Positions 44,098-52,408 of a stretch of DNA of 64,000 bases are shown here, in pieces (position 1 is the stretch's first letter; every line of letters begins with the position of its first letter). Origin of the DNA: Elizabethkingia meningoseptica_A. GTDB lineage: Bacteria > Bacteroidota > Bacteroidia > Flavobacteriales > Weeksellaceae. Location: positions 1 through 64,000 of the forward strand of contig NZ_JBJDLK010000005.1 in the NCBI RefSeq assembly GCF_045762675.1. The letters are read 5' to 3'. The position numbers and the translations under genes were made by a program. The notes beneath the pieces were generated by a model. That model was not told the origin of the DNA. It worked only from the letters and a program-made list of their open reading frames with translations, and made no database searches.

Positions 44098-44820
44098 TTA
44101 ATGGAGATATTCCATTCCGATGGTATTCAAAATATAATTTACACCCGATTTAATCATAAGTATTGAGATTGTAATCACCAATGTCCGGACGATAAGCAAA
44201 CTTTTGTTTGATTGGGAGGGTAAAAAGTACTGGTAATAGAAAATAAAGATATAAACAGTTGGTATGATGACAAAAGCACTATTAACAAACAGCATATGCC
44301 CGGGAAAATAATTAAAACAAATTTTATAAAAAATATTAATAATCAGCCACCCACAAACCATGTAAATATTCAGAATCAGGTTTTCAGTATAGTTTTGCTT
44401 ACTGGCTCTGAAAATCCACCAGCTAAGTAATGCATAAAACGGTATTCCCAGAAAAGGAACGATCTTGCTAAAATCCTTCTGAAATTTACTCAGTCCGCTT
44501 AATCCTTCGGAGTAGGTATCATTAAGGTGTAATAATTTGGTTATAAAATAATCAATAGTTAATATAAGCAGAACTGTTGCAAAGTAGTTGAAATGTTTAG
44601 CCCGCTTTCCCTGAATAAACTCCCTGATACTATGGCCGGGTCTTGTAAAAAGTTCTTTTATGGTGTATAAAAAACCTTTATCAACATGAAAAATCCCATG
44701 CACAAAATCATGCATAAAAAAGTGTTTTAACGAAAACCTATGTATTGAAGTACTTTGCCCACAATTTTTACAATAATTACCATTTATTTTTTCCTCACAA
44801 TTCAGGCAGCTGGATTCCAT
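44098..44820 (-). CDS. DUF3667 domain-containing membrane protein
   Basis: A 240-residue protein with an N-terminal zinc ribbon (C5, C8, C17, C20), then the DUF3667 signature HRFSLKHFFMHDFVHGIFHV with DKGFLYTIKELFTRPG, and about five membrane spans. The family is widespread in Bacteroidota and has no established function. It has no close neighbour on its strand; the next genes upstream are tRNA-Phe and mgtC. Confidence 0.9.
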   Translation of the reverse strand: MESSCLNCEEKINGNYCKNCGQSTSIHRFSLKHFFMHDFVHGIFHVDKGFLYTIKELFTRPGHSIREFIQGKRAKHFNYFATVLLILTIDYFITKLLHLNDTYSEGLSGLSKFQKDFSKIVPFLGIPFYALLSWWIFRASKQNYTENLILNIYMVCGWLIINIFYKICFNYFPGHMLFVNSAFVIIPTVYIFIFYYQYFLPSQSNKSLLIVRTLVITISILMIKSGVNYILNTIGMEYLH

Positions 44821-44988
44821 ATTTTATTTTTCAGATTACTTTGCTACAAATATGAAAATTTTCCTATTTTCCTGCAAAATATTTATTCAGATAATATTTG
44901 TGTATAAGTTTATATTTAACTTATTATAGATTCTTTTATTAGCTTTTAAATTTATACCTGAGTAACAGACTAAAGAAAGTATAGAAAC

Positions 44989-45013
44989 AAAAAAGCCACC
45001 TCATAAGGTGGCT
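44989..45013 (-). terminator. Terminator after tRNA-Phe copy 1
   Basis: On the minus strand AGCCACCT pairs with AGGTGGCT, followed by TTTTTTG. It lies two bases after the tRNA 3' end. Confidence 0.85.
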
Positions 45014-45015
45014 TG

Positions 45016-45088
45016 TGGTTTCTCCAGGAATCGAACCAGGGACACATGGATTTTCAATCCATTGCTCTACCAACTGAGCTAAGAAACC
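45016..45088 (-). tRNA. tRNA-Phe (GAA), copy 1
   Basis: A 73-base cloverleaf: acceptor GGTTTCT pairs with AGAAACC, the anticodon arm ATGGA/TCCAT holds TTGAAAA (anticodon GAA), and the T arm has GGTTCGATTCC. The discriminator base is A. CCA is not encoded. It has its own promoter and terminator. Identical to copy 2. Confidence 0.97.
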
Positions 45089-45127
45089 ATTACTTTAAAA
45101 CACCTGTTTCATTGTTTTTGAGTGGTG

Positions 45128-45159
45128 CAAAAGTACCAATATTATCTATACCACGCAAA
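45128..45159 (-). promoter_or_regulatory. Promoter of tRNA-Phe copy 1
   Basis: On the minus strand TTTG (45159-45156), 20 bases, then TACTTTTG (45135-45128), 40 bases before the tRNA. Confidence 0.65.
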
Positions 45160-45414
45160 TTTTTTATGTCCTGAATTCTCATAAATCTCCCGTTTAATAT
45201 TTATTGATTTGGTATTCAGTATACAGAAAAAGAAAATATCTAGTCACAAAAGATTTAATACAGCATGATCTGAAACGTGTTAATCATCATATTTTTAGCA
45301 CACACAGAAGTTTCCCACATTTTCTTTATCTCATCTGAAAATAAAATTCATTCGGGCTTTAAAGTATTTAAAAAGTAAGGATAATTCTTAGTAATTTCAA
45401 ACAAAAATTAAAGA

Positions 45415-46047
45415 ATGGACGTTAACCATGAAATTTTACAGATAGTATTATCTGTTATTGCAGGGGCAATTATAGGAATTGAAAGAGAATTTCAACTAAA
45501 ATCGGCAGGATTACGCACCATGATTCTTGTGACTCTTGGTTCCTGTATGTTTACAATGCTTTCTACAAGTATAGGTGCCGATGGCAGCCGGGATAGGATT
45601 GCCGCAAATATTATTACCGGTATAGGCTTTGTAGGTGCCGGAGTGATATTTAAAGAAGAAAACAGGGTCTCAGGATTAGCAACAGCCGTTACTATATGGA
45701 TTTGTGCAGCTCTGGGAATGGCAATTGGTTCCGGATATTATGTTGAAGCAAGTGTAGGAATGATCGTTGTTGTACTATTGCTTGTTTTTCTAAAATACAC
45801 ACAAGACTCGATTGACAAAATCAGTACACTCCATATTTACAAAATAACCATCCTGTATGATGACGAAGTTGTCACAAAATATGAAACTCTTTTTAAAAAA
45901 TACCGTTTAAAACCTATACGTGGGAAACAAATTAAGCAAGGAGATTTGCTTACGGTAACATGGCGCGTACAAGGCGGAAGCAAAAATCATGATCATTGTT
46001 CAAAGGTACTACTGAATGACAAAGCTATTATTGAACTGAGCTTCTGA
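45415..46047 (+). CDS. MgtC/SapB family membrane protein
   Basis: A 210-residue protein with about four membrane spans in the first 130 residues and a C-terminal cytoplasmic ACT-like domain. Family signatures: AGAIIGIEREFQLKSAGLRT near residue 16, RIAANIITGIGFVGAGVIFK, and TAVTIWICAALGMAIGSGYY. MgtC proteins influence magnesium homeostasis and virulence in some pathogens; the exact activity is unknown. It is alone between two tRNA-Phe copies that face the other way. No Mg-sensing leader is obvious in its upstream region. Confidence 0.9.
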   Translation: MDVNHEILQIVLSVIAGAIIGIEREFQLKSAGLRTMILVTLGSCMFTMLSTSIGADGSRDRIAANIITGIGFVGAGVIFKEENRVSGLATAVTIWICAALGMAIGSGYYVEASVGMIVVVLLLVFLKYTQDSIDKISTLHIYKITILYDDEVVTKYETLFKKYRLKPIRGKQIKQGDLLTVTWRVQGGSKNHDHCSKVLLNDKAIIELSF

Positions 46048-46066
46048 TCAGGCATTTCAATTAAAA

Positions 46067-46092
46067 CAAAAAAGCCACCTTGTTAGGTGGCT
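46067..46092 (-). terminator. Terminator after tRNA-Phe copy 2
   Basis: AGCCACCT/AGGTGGCT stem with a four-base loop and TTTTTTG on the minus strand, next to the tRNA 3' end. Confidence 0.85.
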
Positions 46093-46094
46093 TG

Positions 46095-46167
46095 TGGTTT
46101 CTCCAGGAATCGAACCAGGGACACATGGATTTTCAATCCATTGCTCTACCAACTGAGCTAAGAAACC
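46095..46167 (-). tRNA. tRNA-Phe (GAA), copy 2
   Basis: Sequence-identical to the copy at 45016-45088 over all 73 bases, with the GAA anticodon in loop TTGAAAA. The two lie on either side of mgtC as a result of a local duplication. Confidence 0.97.
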
Positions 46168-46206
46168 ATTACTTTAAAACACTTGTTTCATTGTTTTTTA
46201 GTGATG

Positions 46207-46238
46207 CAAAAGTACACACATTATCTATATCCTGCAAG
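46207..46238 (-). promoter_or_regulatory. Promoter of tRNA-Phe copy 2
   Basis: On the minus strand CTTG (46238-46235), 20 bases, then TACTTTTG (46214-46207). The -33 box has one change from copy 1 (CTTG versus TTTG), so copy 2 may be weaker. Confidence 0.6.
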
Positions 46239-46272
46239 TTTTTTCGCGTATTTTTTTAACAAAAATATAATA

Positions 46273-48117
46273 TTACTGATTATCAGTACATTTTTTTTCA
46301 CCTAAATTTTTATAATACTCACTCATCTCCTCCAAAACAGGCTTTATGGTGCTTTCAGGAAGATCGCTGATACGGATGTACATTAATCCGTCAATAGCAT
46401 CATTGAAGTTAGGGTCTACGTTAAATGAAATTACTTTTGCATTCTGCTTAATATATTTTTTGATCAGAACAGGCATGCGCATTTCCGGTTCAAAATCATC
46501 AATAAGCTTATCAAATTTATTAAGGTCATTATCCAGTCCTTCAAAGAACATCATTTTATCACGTTCTTTCAATCTGACTTTATATTCATTCTTAGGGTGA
46601 ATATATTGTGCTACTACAGAATCATAATAGTGAGAACGCATAAATTCTATCATCAGTGTTTTACTGAAATCAGAAAACTTATTACTGATACTTACACCTC
46701 CCATCAGGAACTTATGTTCAGGGTTTCTCAGACATACATGTACAATACCCCTCCACAACAAGAACAGTGGTAATGGTTTTTGTTGGTAATCCTTCATTAC
46801 ATAAGCCCTCCCCATTTCAATTACCTTACGGAAGAATGGCTGCAGCTCCTGATCGAAGTCAAATAAAGAGCTGGTATAAAAGCCGTTTATACCGTATTTC
46901 TTCATCACTTCTACCCCAAGTGCCATACGATAGGCTCCGGCTAGTTTTTCTTCGCCTTTGTCCCACAAGAACAGATGGTGGTAATGTTTATCATATTCAT
47001 CTAAGTCAAAAGGCATATTGGTTCCTTCACCTACATCACGGAAGGTAAGCTCTCTCTGCCTTCCGATCTCCCGCATTACAAAAGGAATTTCATCGGCATT
47101 GGCGAAGAATATTTCATAGTCACCATTTGCAAACAGTAATTTACCATCAATATTTCTCAGGTGTTTAATTTCATCTACCAGATGCTCTTTGCTGGTTTCC
47201 GATATAATGTTATGTACAATATGCTCATCCTGATTCAACTGAAACTTACTGCTAAGATTCGGAATCTTAAGATAATCTGTAACCCTTTTTCTTTTATCGA
47301 AATAAGATTTCATCATGTAAACCTTATTTTTAAGAAACTCCCCTAATTCCTCAGGTGTTTCATATTCTTTAAAGATCTTAGGTACAATAGGTTTTCCTAT
47401 TCTTATCTTAATTGGTCTTTCTCTTTTATTCATCATCTCAGATGGCAGCATCAACGTCTGCAAATCAGGATGAATCTTTGCCATATTATAAAACATACGG
47501 CTGTTTTTAGCATGAAAATACATCGGTATTACCGGTACATTCACACGCTGAATAAGTTTAAGAATCGGCGACTCCCAGTCTTTATCCAGAATTTCGTTAT
47601 ATCTGTTGTTTCTGTTCGAAACTTCACCGGCAGGAAATACACCAAAGCACCCGCCTTCTTCCAGATGCTTCATTGCAGCACGCATTCCGTTCAGGCTGCT
47701 GAAAGCCTCTCTTCTGCCCTCAAAGGGATTTACCGGAATTACATATGGCTGCATTGGCTGGATTTTGGAAAGCAAAAAGTTTCCCATAATCTTGAAATCG
47801 GGTCTGATTTCTGAGATAATTTTTGTCATCAATATCCCATCCAAAGCACCCAGCGGATGATTAGAAACAAGTATAAAGGGACCCGTTTTAGGCACTTTAG
47901 CCAAATCCTCTGCAAATACCAGATACCTCACATTCAACTCATGCAGATAAGATTCGAAAAAATCTTTTCCTTCCTTATCCTTTAGTTTATCATAAAGTTT
48001 ATTCAGTTTGTTAATCTGGACAATATTCATCATAGTGGCAGCCACCGGTTTCTTTAGAAAACCGATTTTATCCAGTCCGACGGCCTTAATAAGGTCTTCC
48101 CTGCTTACTAAGCTCAT
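46273..48117 (-). CDS. olsF: Fused acyltransferase, probable ornithine-lipid synthase (OlsF-like)
   Basis: A 614-residue two-domain enzyme. Residues about 60-280 form a PlsC-type O-acyltransferase with NHPLGALDG (from residue 86), VFPAGEVS and PVIPMYF. Residues about 320-560 form a GNAT-like N-acyltransferase of the OlsB/hemolysin type (REIGRQRELTFRDVGEGTNM, then YDKHYHHLFLWDKGEEKLAG and MGRAYVMKDYQ). Bifunctional OlsF proteins with this layout make ornithine lipid in Flavobacterium and Serratia, so that role is likely here. The aspartokinase gene ends seven bases upstream, so co-transcription is expected. Confidence 0.75.
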   Translation of the reverse strand: MSLVSREDLIKAVGLDKIGFLKKPVAATMMNIVQINKLNKLYDKLKDKEGKDFFESYLHELNVRYLVFAEDLAKVPKTGPFILVSNHPLGALDGILMTKIISEIRPDFKIMGNFLLSKIQPMQPYVIPVNPFEGRREAFSSLNGMRAAMKHLEEGGCFGVFPAGEVSNRNNRYNEILDKDWESPILKLIQRVNVPVIPMYFHAKNSRMFYNMAKIHPDLQTLMLPSEMMNKRERPIKIRIGKPIVPKIFKEYETPEELGEFLKNKVYMMKSYFDKRKRVTDYLKIPNLSSKFQLNQDEHIVHNIISETSKEHLVDEIKHLRNIDGKLLFANGDYEIFFANADEIPFVMREIGRQRELTFRDVGEGTNMPFDLDEYDKHYHHLFLWDKGEEKLAGAYRMALGVEVMKKYGINGFYTSSLFDFDQELQPFFRKVIEMGRAYVMKDYQQKPLPLFLLWRGIVHVCLRNPEHKFLMGGVSISNKFSDFSKTLMIEFMRSHYYDSVVAQYIHPKNEYKVRLKERDKMMFFEGLDNDLNKFDKLIDDFEPEMRMPVLIKKYIKQNAKVISFNVDPNFNDAIDGLMYIRISDLPESTIKPVLEEMSEYYKNLGEKKCTDNQ

Positions 48118-48123
48118 TATTTT

Positions 48124-49362
48124 TTATTTCGTTACCATTTGTAATGTATTGCCGGCAAGCTGTTCCATTAATACCTTTTTGTTTTTATAAAACTTCTCCA
48201 CATCATTCATATCTGCATTTCTGATAGTGAATAAAGCAACATCTGTTACCAATGATGTGTCGAACTTTTCATTTAAAGTTACATTTAGTTTTTCACTATT
48301 TTTAAATTTATCTTCCAGACACAATGCCAGAGAGATTGCTGTATTCTGTATTAAAGATACTTTAATTTTAAATTTAGACAATTCTCCGAATATATAACTC
48401 ATGTGATCTTCTGCAATAAAAGAAAAGTCACGTGTAGCAATAGTCATTAATGTCTGGTTTTCTTTCAGGATGTAACTTTCCTTTCTTGGATAGTTTTCAT
48501 CACCGGAAACTTTTGTTCCCGGTTTATCATCTTCCACAAATGATTTTACAAAAAACGGAATTGATTTTTGTTTTAGCGGCTGAAGTGTTTTCGGGTGAAT
48601 AACCGATGCACCGTAGTAAGCCATCTCAATTGCTTCTTCATAAGATATATTATCCAGAAGTTCCACATCTTCAAACTTACGCGGGTCTCCTGTCATAACT
48701 CCCGGTACATCTTTCCATATGGTCATTTGCTCTGCATTCAGACAATAAGCAAATATTGCCGCCGAATAGTCAGAACCCTCACGCCCTAATGTTACCGTAA
48801 AATTGTTATCATCGGATCCTATAAATCCTTGTGTAACAAAAGATTCTTTAGCATTAAGTTTTTTCACATTTTCTTCTGTAAGCTCCCAGTCTACATTTCC
48901 TTCTCTGTAACTGGCATCTGTCTTAATATAATCACGTGCATCCAGCCAGTTATTCAGTAATTTTTCCTGAACAAGATATTCTGATAATATTTTAGAAGAG
49001 ATCATCTCCCCGCAGCTTACTACCTGATCGTAAACAAAGCTATAGTTAGGCGATTTATTTCTTCTCAGAAAAGATTCAATATCGTAGAAAAATTCTTCGA
49101 TTTCCCCGAAGATTTTATGATCATCCGGAAAAAGCCCTTTAGCAATGTCAATATGGTTCTGTTTTATTTTAGCAGTTTCTGCTTTATAATCTTTCTTGGC
49201 AAAATAGTTTTCCACAACCACTTCTAGTGCGTTTGTAGTCTTTCCCATTGCTGAAACGATAAGCATACATTGCTCAAAACCTTGATTTTTCAAAACTCTG
49301 GCAACATTCTTCACCCCTTCGGCATCTTTCACCGAAGCTCCTCCAAATTTGAAAACTTTCAT
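48124..49362 (-). CDS. lysC: Aspartate kinase
   Basis: A 412-residue monofunctional aspartokinase that starts the aspartate family pathway (Lys, Thr, Met). It shows the kinase signature KFGGASV at residues 5-11, a GREGSDYSAAIFA loop near residue 215, WKDVPGVMTGDPR and MAYYGASVIHPKTLQP. Two ACT-type regulatory domains fill the last 110 residues (TIATRDFSFIAEDHMSYIFG), so feedback control is likely. It leads an operon with the OlsF-like gene and is divergent from fbp. Confidence 0.9.
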   Translation of the reverse strand: MKVFKFGGASVKDAEGVKNVARVLKNQGFEQCMLIVSAMGKTTNALEVVVENYFAKKDYKAETAKIKQNHIDIAKGLFPDDHKIFGEIEEFFYDIESFLRRNKSPNYSFVYDQVVSCGEMISSKILSEYLVQEKLLNNWLDARDYIKTDASYREGNVDWELTEENVKKLNAKESFVTQGFIGSDDNNFTVTLGREGSDYSAAIFAYCLNAEQMTIWKDVPGVMTGDPRKFEDVELLDNISYEEAIEMAYYGASVIHPKTLQPLKQKSIPFFVKSFVEDDKPGTKVSGDENYPRKESYILKENQTLMTIATRDFSFIAEDHMSYIFGELSKFKIKVSLIQNTAISLALCLEDKFKNSEKLNVTLNEKFDTSLVTDVALFTIRNADMNDVEKFYKNKKVLMEQLAGNTLQMVTK

Positions 49363-49418
49363 TGACTCCCAGGTATTAATGTTAAATGTTTTTCTTTATT
49401 TTTTATTGTAAAATTTGT

Positions 49419-49426
49419 CAAAAGTA
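49419..49426 (-). promoter_or_regulatory. Candidate -7 box for the aspartokinase operon
   Basis: TACTTTTG on the minus strand fits TAnnTTTG and lies 56 bases before the ATG. The -33 site is not clear in the T-rich upstream sequence. Confidence 0.4.
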
Positions 49427-49506
49427 TTAAAAATCAAACAAAAATAAAAAAAATGTATATATGCTATATTTTTACGAAATTTGGAAAAATCTAAACCCAT
49501 TAAATA

Positions 49507-50529
49507 ATGTCTGATCAATCATTTCGTACACTTGGAGAGTTTATCATTGAAAAACAGGAAGATTTCAAGTACTCAACAGGTGAATTATCCCGTTTGTTAA
49601 GCGCCATAAGACTGGCTTCAAAAATGGTAAACCGCGAGGTAAATAAAGCCGGTATTGCCAATATTATAGGTCATGCCGGAAATACCAATATACAAGGCGA
49701 AGACCAACAAAAACTGGATATTCTGGCAAATGAAATCTTTATTAATGCCTTGTCGCAGCGTGAAGTGGTTTGCGGTATTGCTTCTGAAGAAAATGATGAC
49801 TTTATCGAGATTAAAGCCAGTGAAAATGCACACATGAGCAAATATGTGGTATTAATAGATCCGTTGGACGGCTCTTCCAACATTGACGTCAATGTATCTG
49901 TGGGAACTATATTCTCCATATACAGAAGAGTTACAAAACCGGGAACTCCTGTGCAGTCTAAAGATTTTCTGCAAAAAGGAGTTAATCAGGTTGCTGCAGG
50001 CTATGTTATATACGGATCATCTACCATGATTGTTTACACAACCGGAAATGGTGTTCATGGCTTTACACTGGATCCTTCATTAGGAACTTATTATTTATCT
50101 CATCCGGATATGAAATTTCCTACAAAGGGAAAAATCTATTCCATTAATGAAGGAAACTATATTAAATTCCCACAAGGTGTAAAAGACTACATTAAATATT
50201 GTCAGAAAGAAGAGGATGACCGTCCTTATACTTCACGTTATATCGGATCTCTGGTAGCAGACTTCCACAGAAATATGCTGAAAGGAGGAATCTATATCTA
50301 CCCTTCTACCTCACAATCTCCAAACGGAAAACTAAGGTTGCTGTATGAATGTAATCCAATGGCATTCCTTGCAGAACAGGCTGGAGGTAAAGCTTCTGAC
50401 GGTTACAAAAGAATTCTGGAAATTGAACCTACGGAACTCCATCAGCGTGTTCCTTTCTTCTGCGGAAGTGCCGCTATGGTAACAAAGGCAGAGGAATTTA
50501 TGAGCAATGCTGTACAGGCCGGAATTTAA
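49507..50529 (+). CDS. fbp: Class 1 fructose-1,6-bisphosphatase
   Basis: A 340-residue gluconeogenic enzyme that hydrolyses fructose-1,6-bisphosphate. It shows the metal-site motif DPLDGSSNID at 118-127, with EEND upstream (95-98), and the substrate-site stretches RYIGSLVADFHRNMLKGGIY and LRLLYECNPMAFLAEQAGGK. The length is typical. It is divergent from the aspartokinase gene. A terminator separates it from menC downstream. Confidence 0.97.
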   Translation: MSDQSFRTLGEFIIEKQEDFKYSTGELSRLLSAIRLASKMVNREVNKAGIANIIGHAGNTNIQGEDQQKLDILANEIFINALSQREVVCGIASEENDDFIEIKASENAHMSKYVVLIDPLDGSSNIDVNVSVGTIFSIYRRVTKPGTPVQSKDFLQKGVNQVAAGYVIYGSSTMIVYTTGNGVHGFTLDPSLGTYYLSHPDMKFPTKGKIYSINEGNYIKFPQGVKDYIKYCQKEEDDRPYTSRYIGSLVADFHRNMLKGGIYIYPSTSQSPNGKLRLLYECNPMAFLAEQAGGKASDGYKRILEIEPTELHQRVPFFCGSAAMVTKAEEFMSNAVQAGI

Positions 50530-50556
50530 TTTCGGAAATCATTAAAATACAAAACT

Positions 50557-50592
50557 GCCCTGACAGGGTTTATCCCTTTCAGGGCTTTATTT
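50557..50592 (+). terminator. Terminator after fbp
   Basis: GCCCTGACAGGG and CCCTTTCAGGGC pair around TTTAT with one mismatch, then TTTATTT. It ends 10 bases before the menC start, so the menC promoter would overlap it or menC depends on readthrough. Confidence 0.8.
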
Positions 50593-50602
50593 ATCAAAAG
50601 AA

Positions 50603-51607
50603 ATGCAGGCAGAATATCAACGTCACCAACTCATCTTCAAACGCCCGGGTGGAACCTCCCGCGGTGTACTTACTGAAAAGGAAACCTATTTTTTACACAT
50701 CCGTAACGGAGAGAAAAAAGGTACAGGAGAATGCGGTATCTTTCGGGGATTGAGTTATGATGATGTTTCGGATTATGAAGAAAAGCTACAATGGCTTTGT
50801 GATCATATTAATGATAATTATGAAGCGTTAAAACAACAACTGCTTCACTACCCTTCTATCTGGTTCGGATATGAACAGGCCATGCAAAATCTGAAATACG
50901 GAGATCATATTTATTTCCCGAGTGATTTCACAGAGGGCAGGAAAAGCATTACCATTAACGGACTTATCTGGATGGGTAATGTGGATTTTATGAAAGAACA
51001 GATTGAATACAAGCTTGAGGAAAAATTCAAATGCATTAAATTAAAAATCGGGGTTAACTGGGATGAAGAAAAAAAAGTTATTGATGAACTCCGCAAAACA
51101 TTTCCTAAAAATCAACTGGAACTTCGCGTAGATGCCAATGGTGCTTTCTCTGTTGAAAAGGCAAAAGCAGTTTTAGACCAACTCGCTTCGTTAGATATAC
51201 ATTCTATAGAACAACCTATAAAAACCGGCAACTGGCAGGATATGGCTGTTCTTTGTGCACATACTCCCACACCTATTGCTTTGGATGAGGAACTTATCGG
51301 CATCATTGATTCCAAACAAAAACAGCAACTTCTGGAAACAATTCTTCCACAATATATTATTCTGAAACCATCTCTTGTAGGCGGTTATTCCGGTTCAGAT
51401 GAATGGATTGCCCTGGCAGAAAAAAATAATATTGGCTGGTGGATTACTTCTGCTCTGGAAAGCAATGTAGGGCTTAATGCTATTGCACAATATACTTACA
51501 CTAAAAAAAATCCGATGCCACAAGGTCTGGGCACCGGAGCTTTATTTACAAATAACACACCTTCTAATTTAGAATTAAAAGGAGATCAGTTGTGGTTTAC
51601 AGACTGA
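50603..51607 (+). CDS. menC: o-Succinylbenzoate synthase (enolase superfamily)
   Basis: Dehydrates SHCHC to o-succinylbenzoate in menaquinone synthesis. The 334-residue protein has the capping domain (1-110) and a barrel with all expected catalytic and metal residues of the MenC group: K146 and K148 in KLKIG, D177 in RVDANG, E203 in IEQPI, D228 in ALDEEL and K255 in ILKPS. Related N-acylamino-acid racemases share these, but the length and the TSRGVLTEKETYFL start fit flavobacterial MenC. Other men genes are not in the window. A partial copy of its 3' end lies about 320 bases downstream. Confidence 0.8.
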   Translation: MQAEYQRHQLIFKRPGGTSRGVLTEKETYFLHIRNGEKKGTGECGIFRGLSYDDVSDYEEKLQWLCDHINDNYEALKQQLLHYPSIWFGYEQAMQNLKYGDHIYFPSDFTEGRKSITINGLIWMGNVDFMKEQIEYKLEEKFKCIKLKIGVNWDEEKKVIDELRKTFPKNQLELRVDANGAFSVEKAKAVLDQLASLDIHSIEQPIKTGNWQDMAVLCAHTPTPIALDEELIGIIDSKQKQQLLETILPQYIILKPSLVGGYSGSDEWIALAEKNNIGWWITSALESNVGLNAIAQYTYTKKNPMPQGLGTGALFTNNTPSNLELKGDQLWFTD

Positions 51608-51657
51608 TTGTTATGCTGTTGTTTGATTTAATAACTATATAATATTCGGATATAATA

Positions 51658-51723
51658 TTATTTATCTCTGCACATCCAGTATTGTGCAGCACTGTAACAC
51701 ATACCGTTACTGCAATATCCCAT
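51658..51723 (-). pseudogene. Remnant of a fourth Cys-rich double-glycine peptide gene
   Basis: The 21-codon frame encodes MGYCSNGMCYSAAQYWMCRDK, split here as GYCSNGMCY and AAQYWMCRDK. The GYC-x-x-G-[IM]-CY core matches the intact peptides at 51971 (GYCDGGICY) and 52249 (GYCDNGICY). No leader precedes it. Instead the upstream side carries a 22-base match to the region before the first peptide gene of the cluster. It is a truncated copy. Confidence 0.6.
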
Positions 51724-51746
51724 CCCGTAAATCACAAAATAGAGAA

Positions 51747-51768
51747 ATTTAACTATTATTTAACATTA
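51747..51768. repeat. 22-base direct repeat linked to the peptide cluster, copy 1
   Basis: Identical to 52626-52647 (ATTTAACTATTATTTAACAT plus TA). The second copy is between the TonB-type barrel gene and the first peptide gene; this copy lies behind the remnant peptide gene. It suggests the remnant arose by duplication plus deletion of the leader-coding part. Confidence 0.7.
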
Positions 51769-51829
51769 CTGATTCCCAGTTATTTATTTAGAAAATAAAC
51801 TGAATTTTTAAAACTTCATATAAAAGAAC

Positions 51830-51910
51830 TCCGATGCCAAAAGGTCCGGCACCGGAGTTTTATTTACAGATAGGTCACATTCTGATTTATAATTAAAGTG
51901 AAATCAGTTG
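51830..51910 (+). pseudogene. Duplicate of the 3' end of menC
   Basis: Aligns with 51511-51592 inside menC at roughly 85 percent identity by eye, with a single one-base indel (shared blocks TCCGATGCCA, GGCACCGGAG, TTTATTTACA, ATCAGTTG). It has no start and is not translatable as the menC end because of the indel. It lies 319 bases beyond the source, on the same strand. Confidence 0.75.
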
Positions 51911-51970
51911 ATCTTAATCATAGACTTTTTGACAGTAAACTGCCAGAAGTTTATAGAAATGAAGGAGCTT

Positions 51971-52204
51971 TTATGAATAAACACATCCACAACCTACTTC
52001 CCATTGCATACAATCTCTTGCAGGTTCAGTACAACCGCCTCCACCAGGATTAGTATTGTCATCATAATAACAGATTCCTCCGTCACAATAACCTGTTTTA
52101 CGAGGGATTAATGGAGGTGGGCAAGCCCCATCCATACAGTCAGCATATCCAACACGGCCACCACCGCCAATATGCTTTAATAAACTACGATTAAGTTTTT
52201 TCAT
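51971..52204 (-). CDS. Cys-rich double-glycine peptide A
   Basis: A 77-residue precursor. The leader MKKLNRSLLKHIGGGG ends in Gly residues; the core has nine cysteines in motifs such as YADCMDGACPPP, GYCDGGICYYDD and CMQWEVGCGC, plus a GGGG spacer. This is the 'bacteriocin-like' leader type common in Chryseobacterium relatives and suits cleavage by a peptidase-containing ABC exporter, though none is in the window. It is the last of three tandem genes behind a TonB-type barrel gene. The function is unknown: bacteriocin, metal binder or signal. Confidence 0.75.
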   Translation of the reverse strand: MKKLNRSLLKHIGGGGRVGYADCMDGACPPPLIPRKTGYCDGGICYYDDNTNPGGGGCTEPARDCMQWEVGCGCVYS

Positions 52205-52248
52205 AATAATATTTTATTTATCTGTGCTTAAATAGACGATCTGTTACC

Positions 52249-52398
52249 TTAAATATCACGGTAACATATACCATTATCACAATAGCCTTCATTATCACTT
52301 GTACGAACTTGAGGACACTGACTCTCAACAGAGCAAAGCGCATATGGCACACGGCCACCATTTATCTTCTTTAATAAATTACGATTTATTTTTTTCAT
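52249..52398 (-). CDS. Cys-rich double-glycine peptide B
   Basis: A 49-residue precursor translated from the sequence: leader MKKINRNLLKKINGG, then RVPYALCSVESQCPQVRTSD and NEGYCDNGICYRDI. The leader closely matches peptides A and C, and the GYCDNGICY core matches A. Four cysteines. It starts 10 bases after the stop of gene C and ends 44 before A, so the three are one transcript. Too short for many gene finders. Confidence 0.75.
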   Translation of the reverse strand: MKKINRNLLKKINGGRVPYALCSVESQCPQVRTSDNEGYCDNGICYRDI

Positions 52399-52408
52399 CC
52401 TAAATTTT

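Larger units (their letters stand above)
44985..45165. repeat. Direct repeat containing tRNA-Phe, copy 1
   Basis: About 180 bases that cover the terminator hairpin, tRNA-Phe and promoter. They reappear 1079 bases downstream (46064-46244) with the tRNA part identical and a few changes in the promoter and flanks. The two copies flank mgtC. Confidence 0.85.
46064..46244. repeat. Direct repeat containing tRNA-Phe, copy 2
   Basis: Second copy of the unit described at 44985-45165, in the same orientation with a constant offset of 1079 bases. Differences are confined to the hairpin loop, the tRNA leader and the promoter region. Confidence 0.85.

Noticed and set aside
44985..46244. Genomic island integrated at tRNA-Phe with att sites
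   Set aside because: The repeat spans a full tRNA with promoter and terminator, the enclosed segment has only mgtC and no integrase. A tandem-type duplication explains it better.
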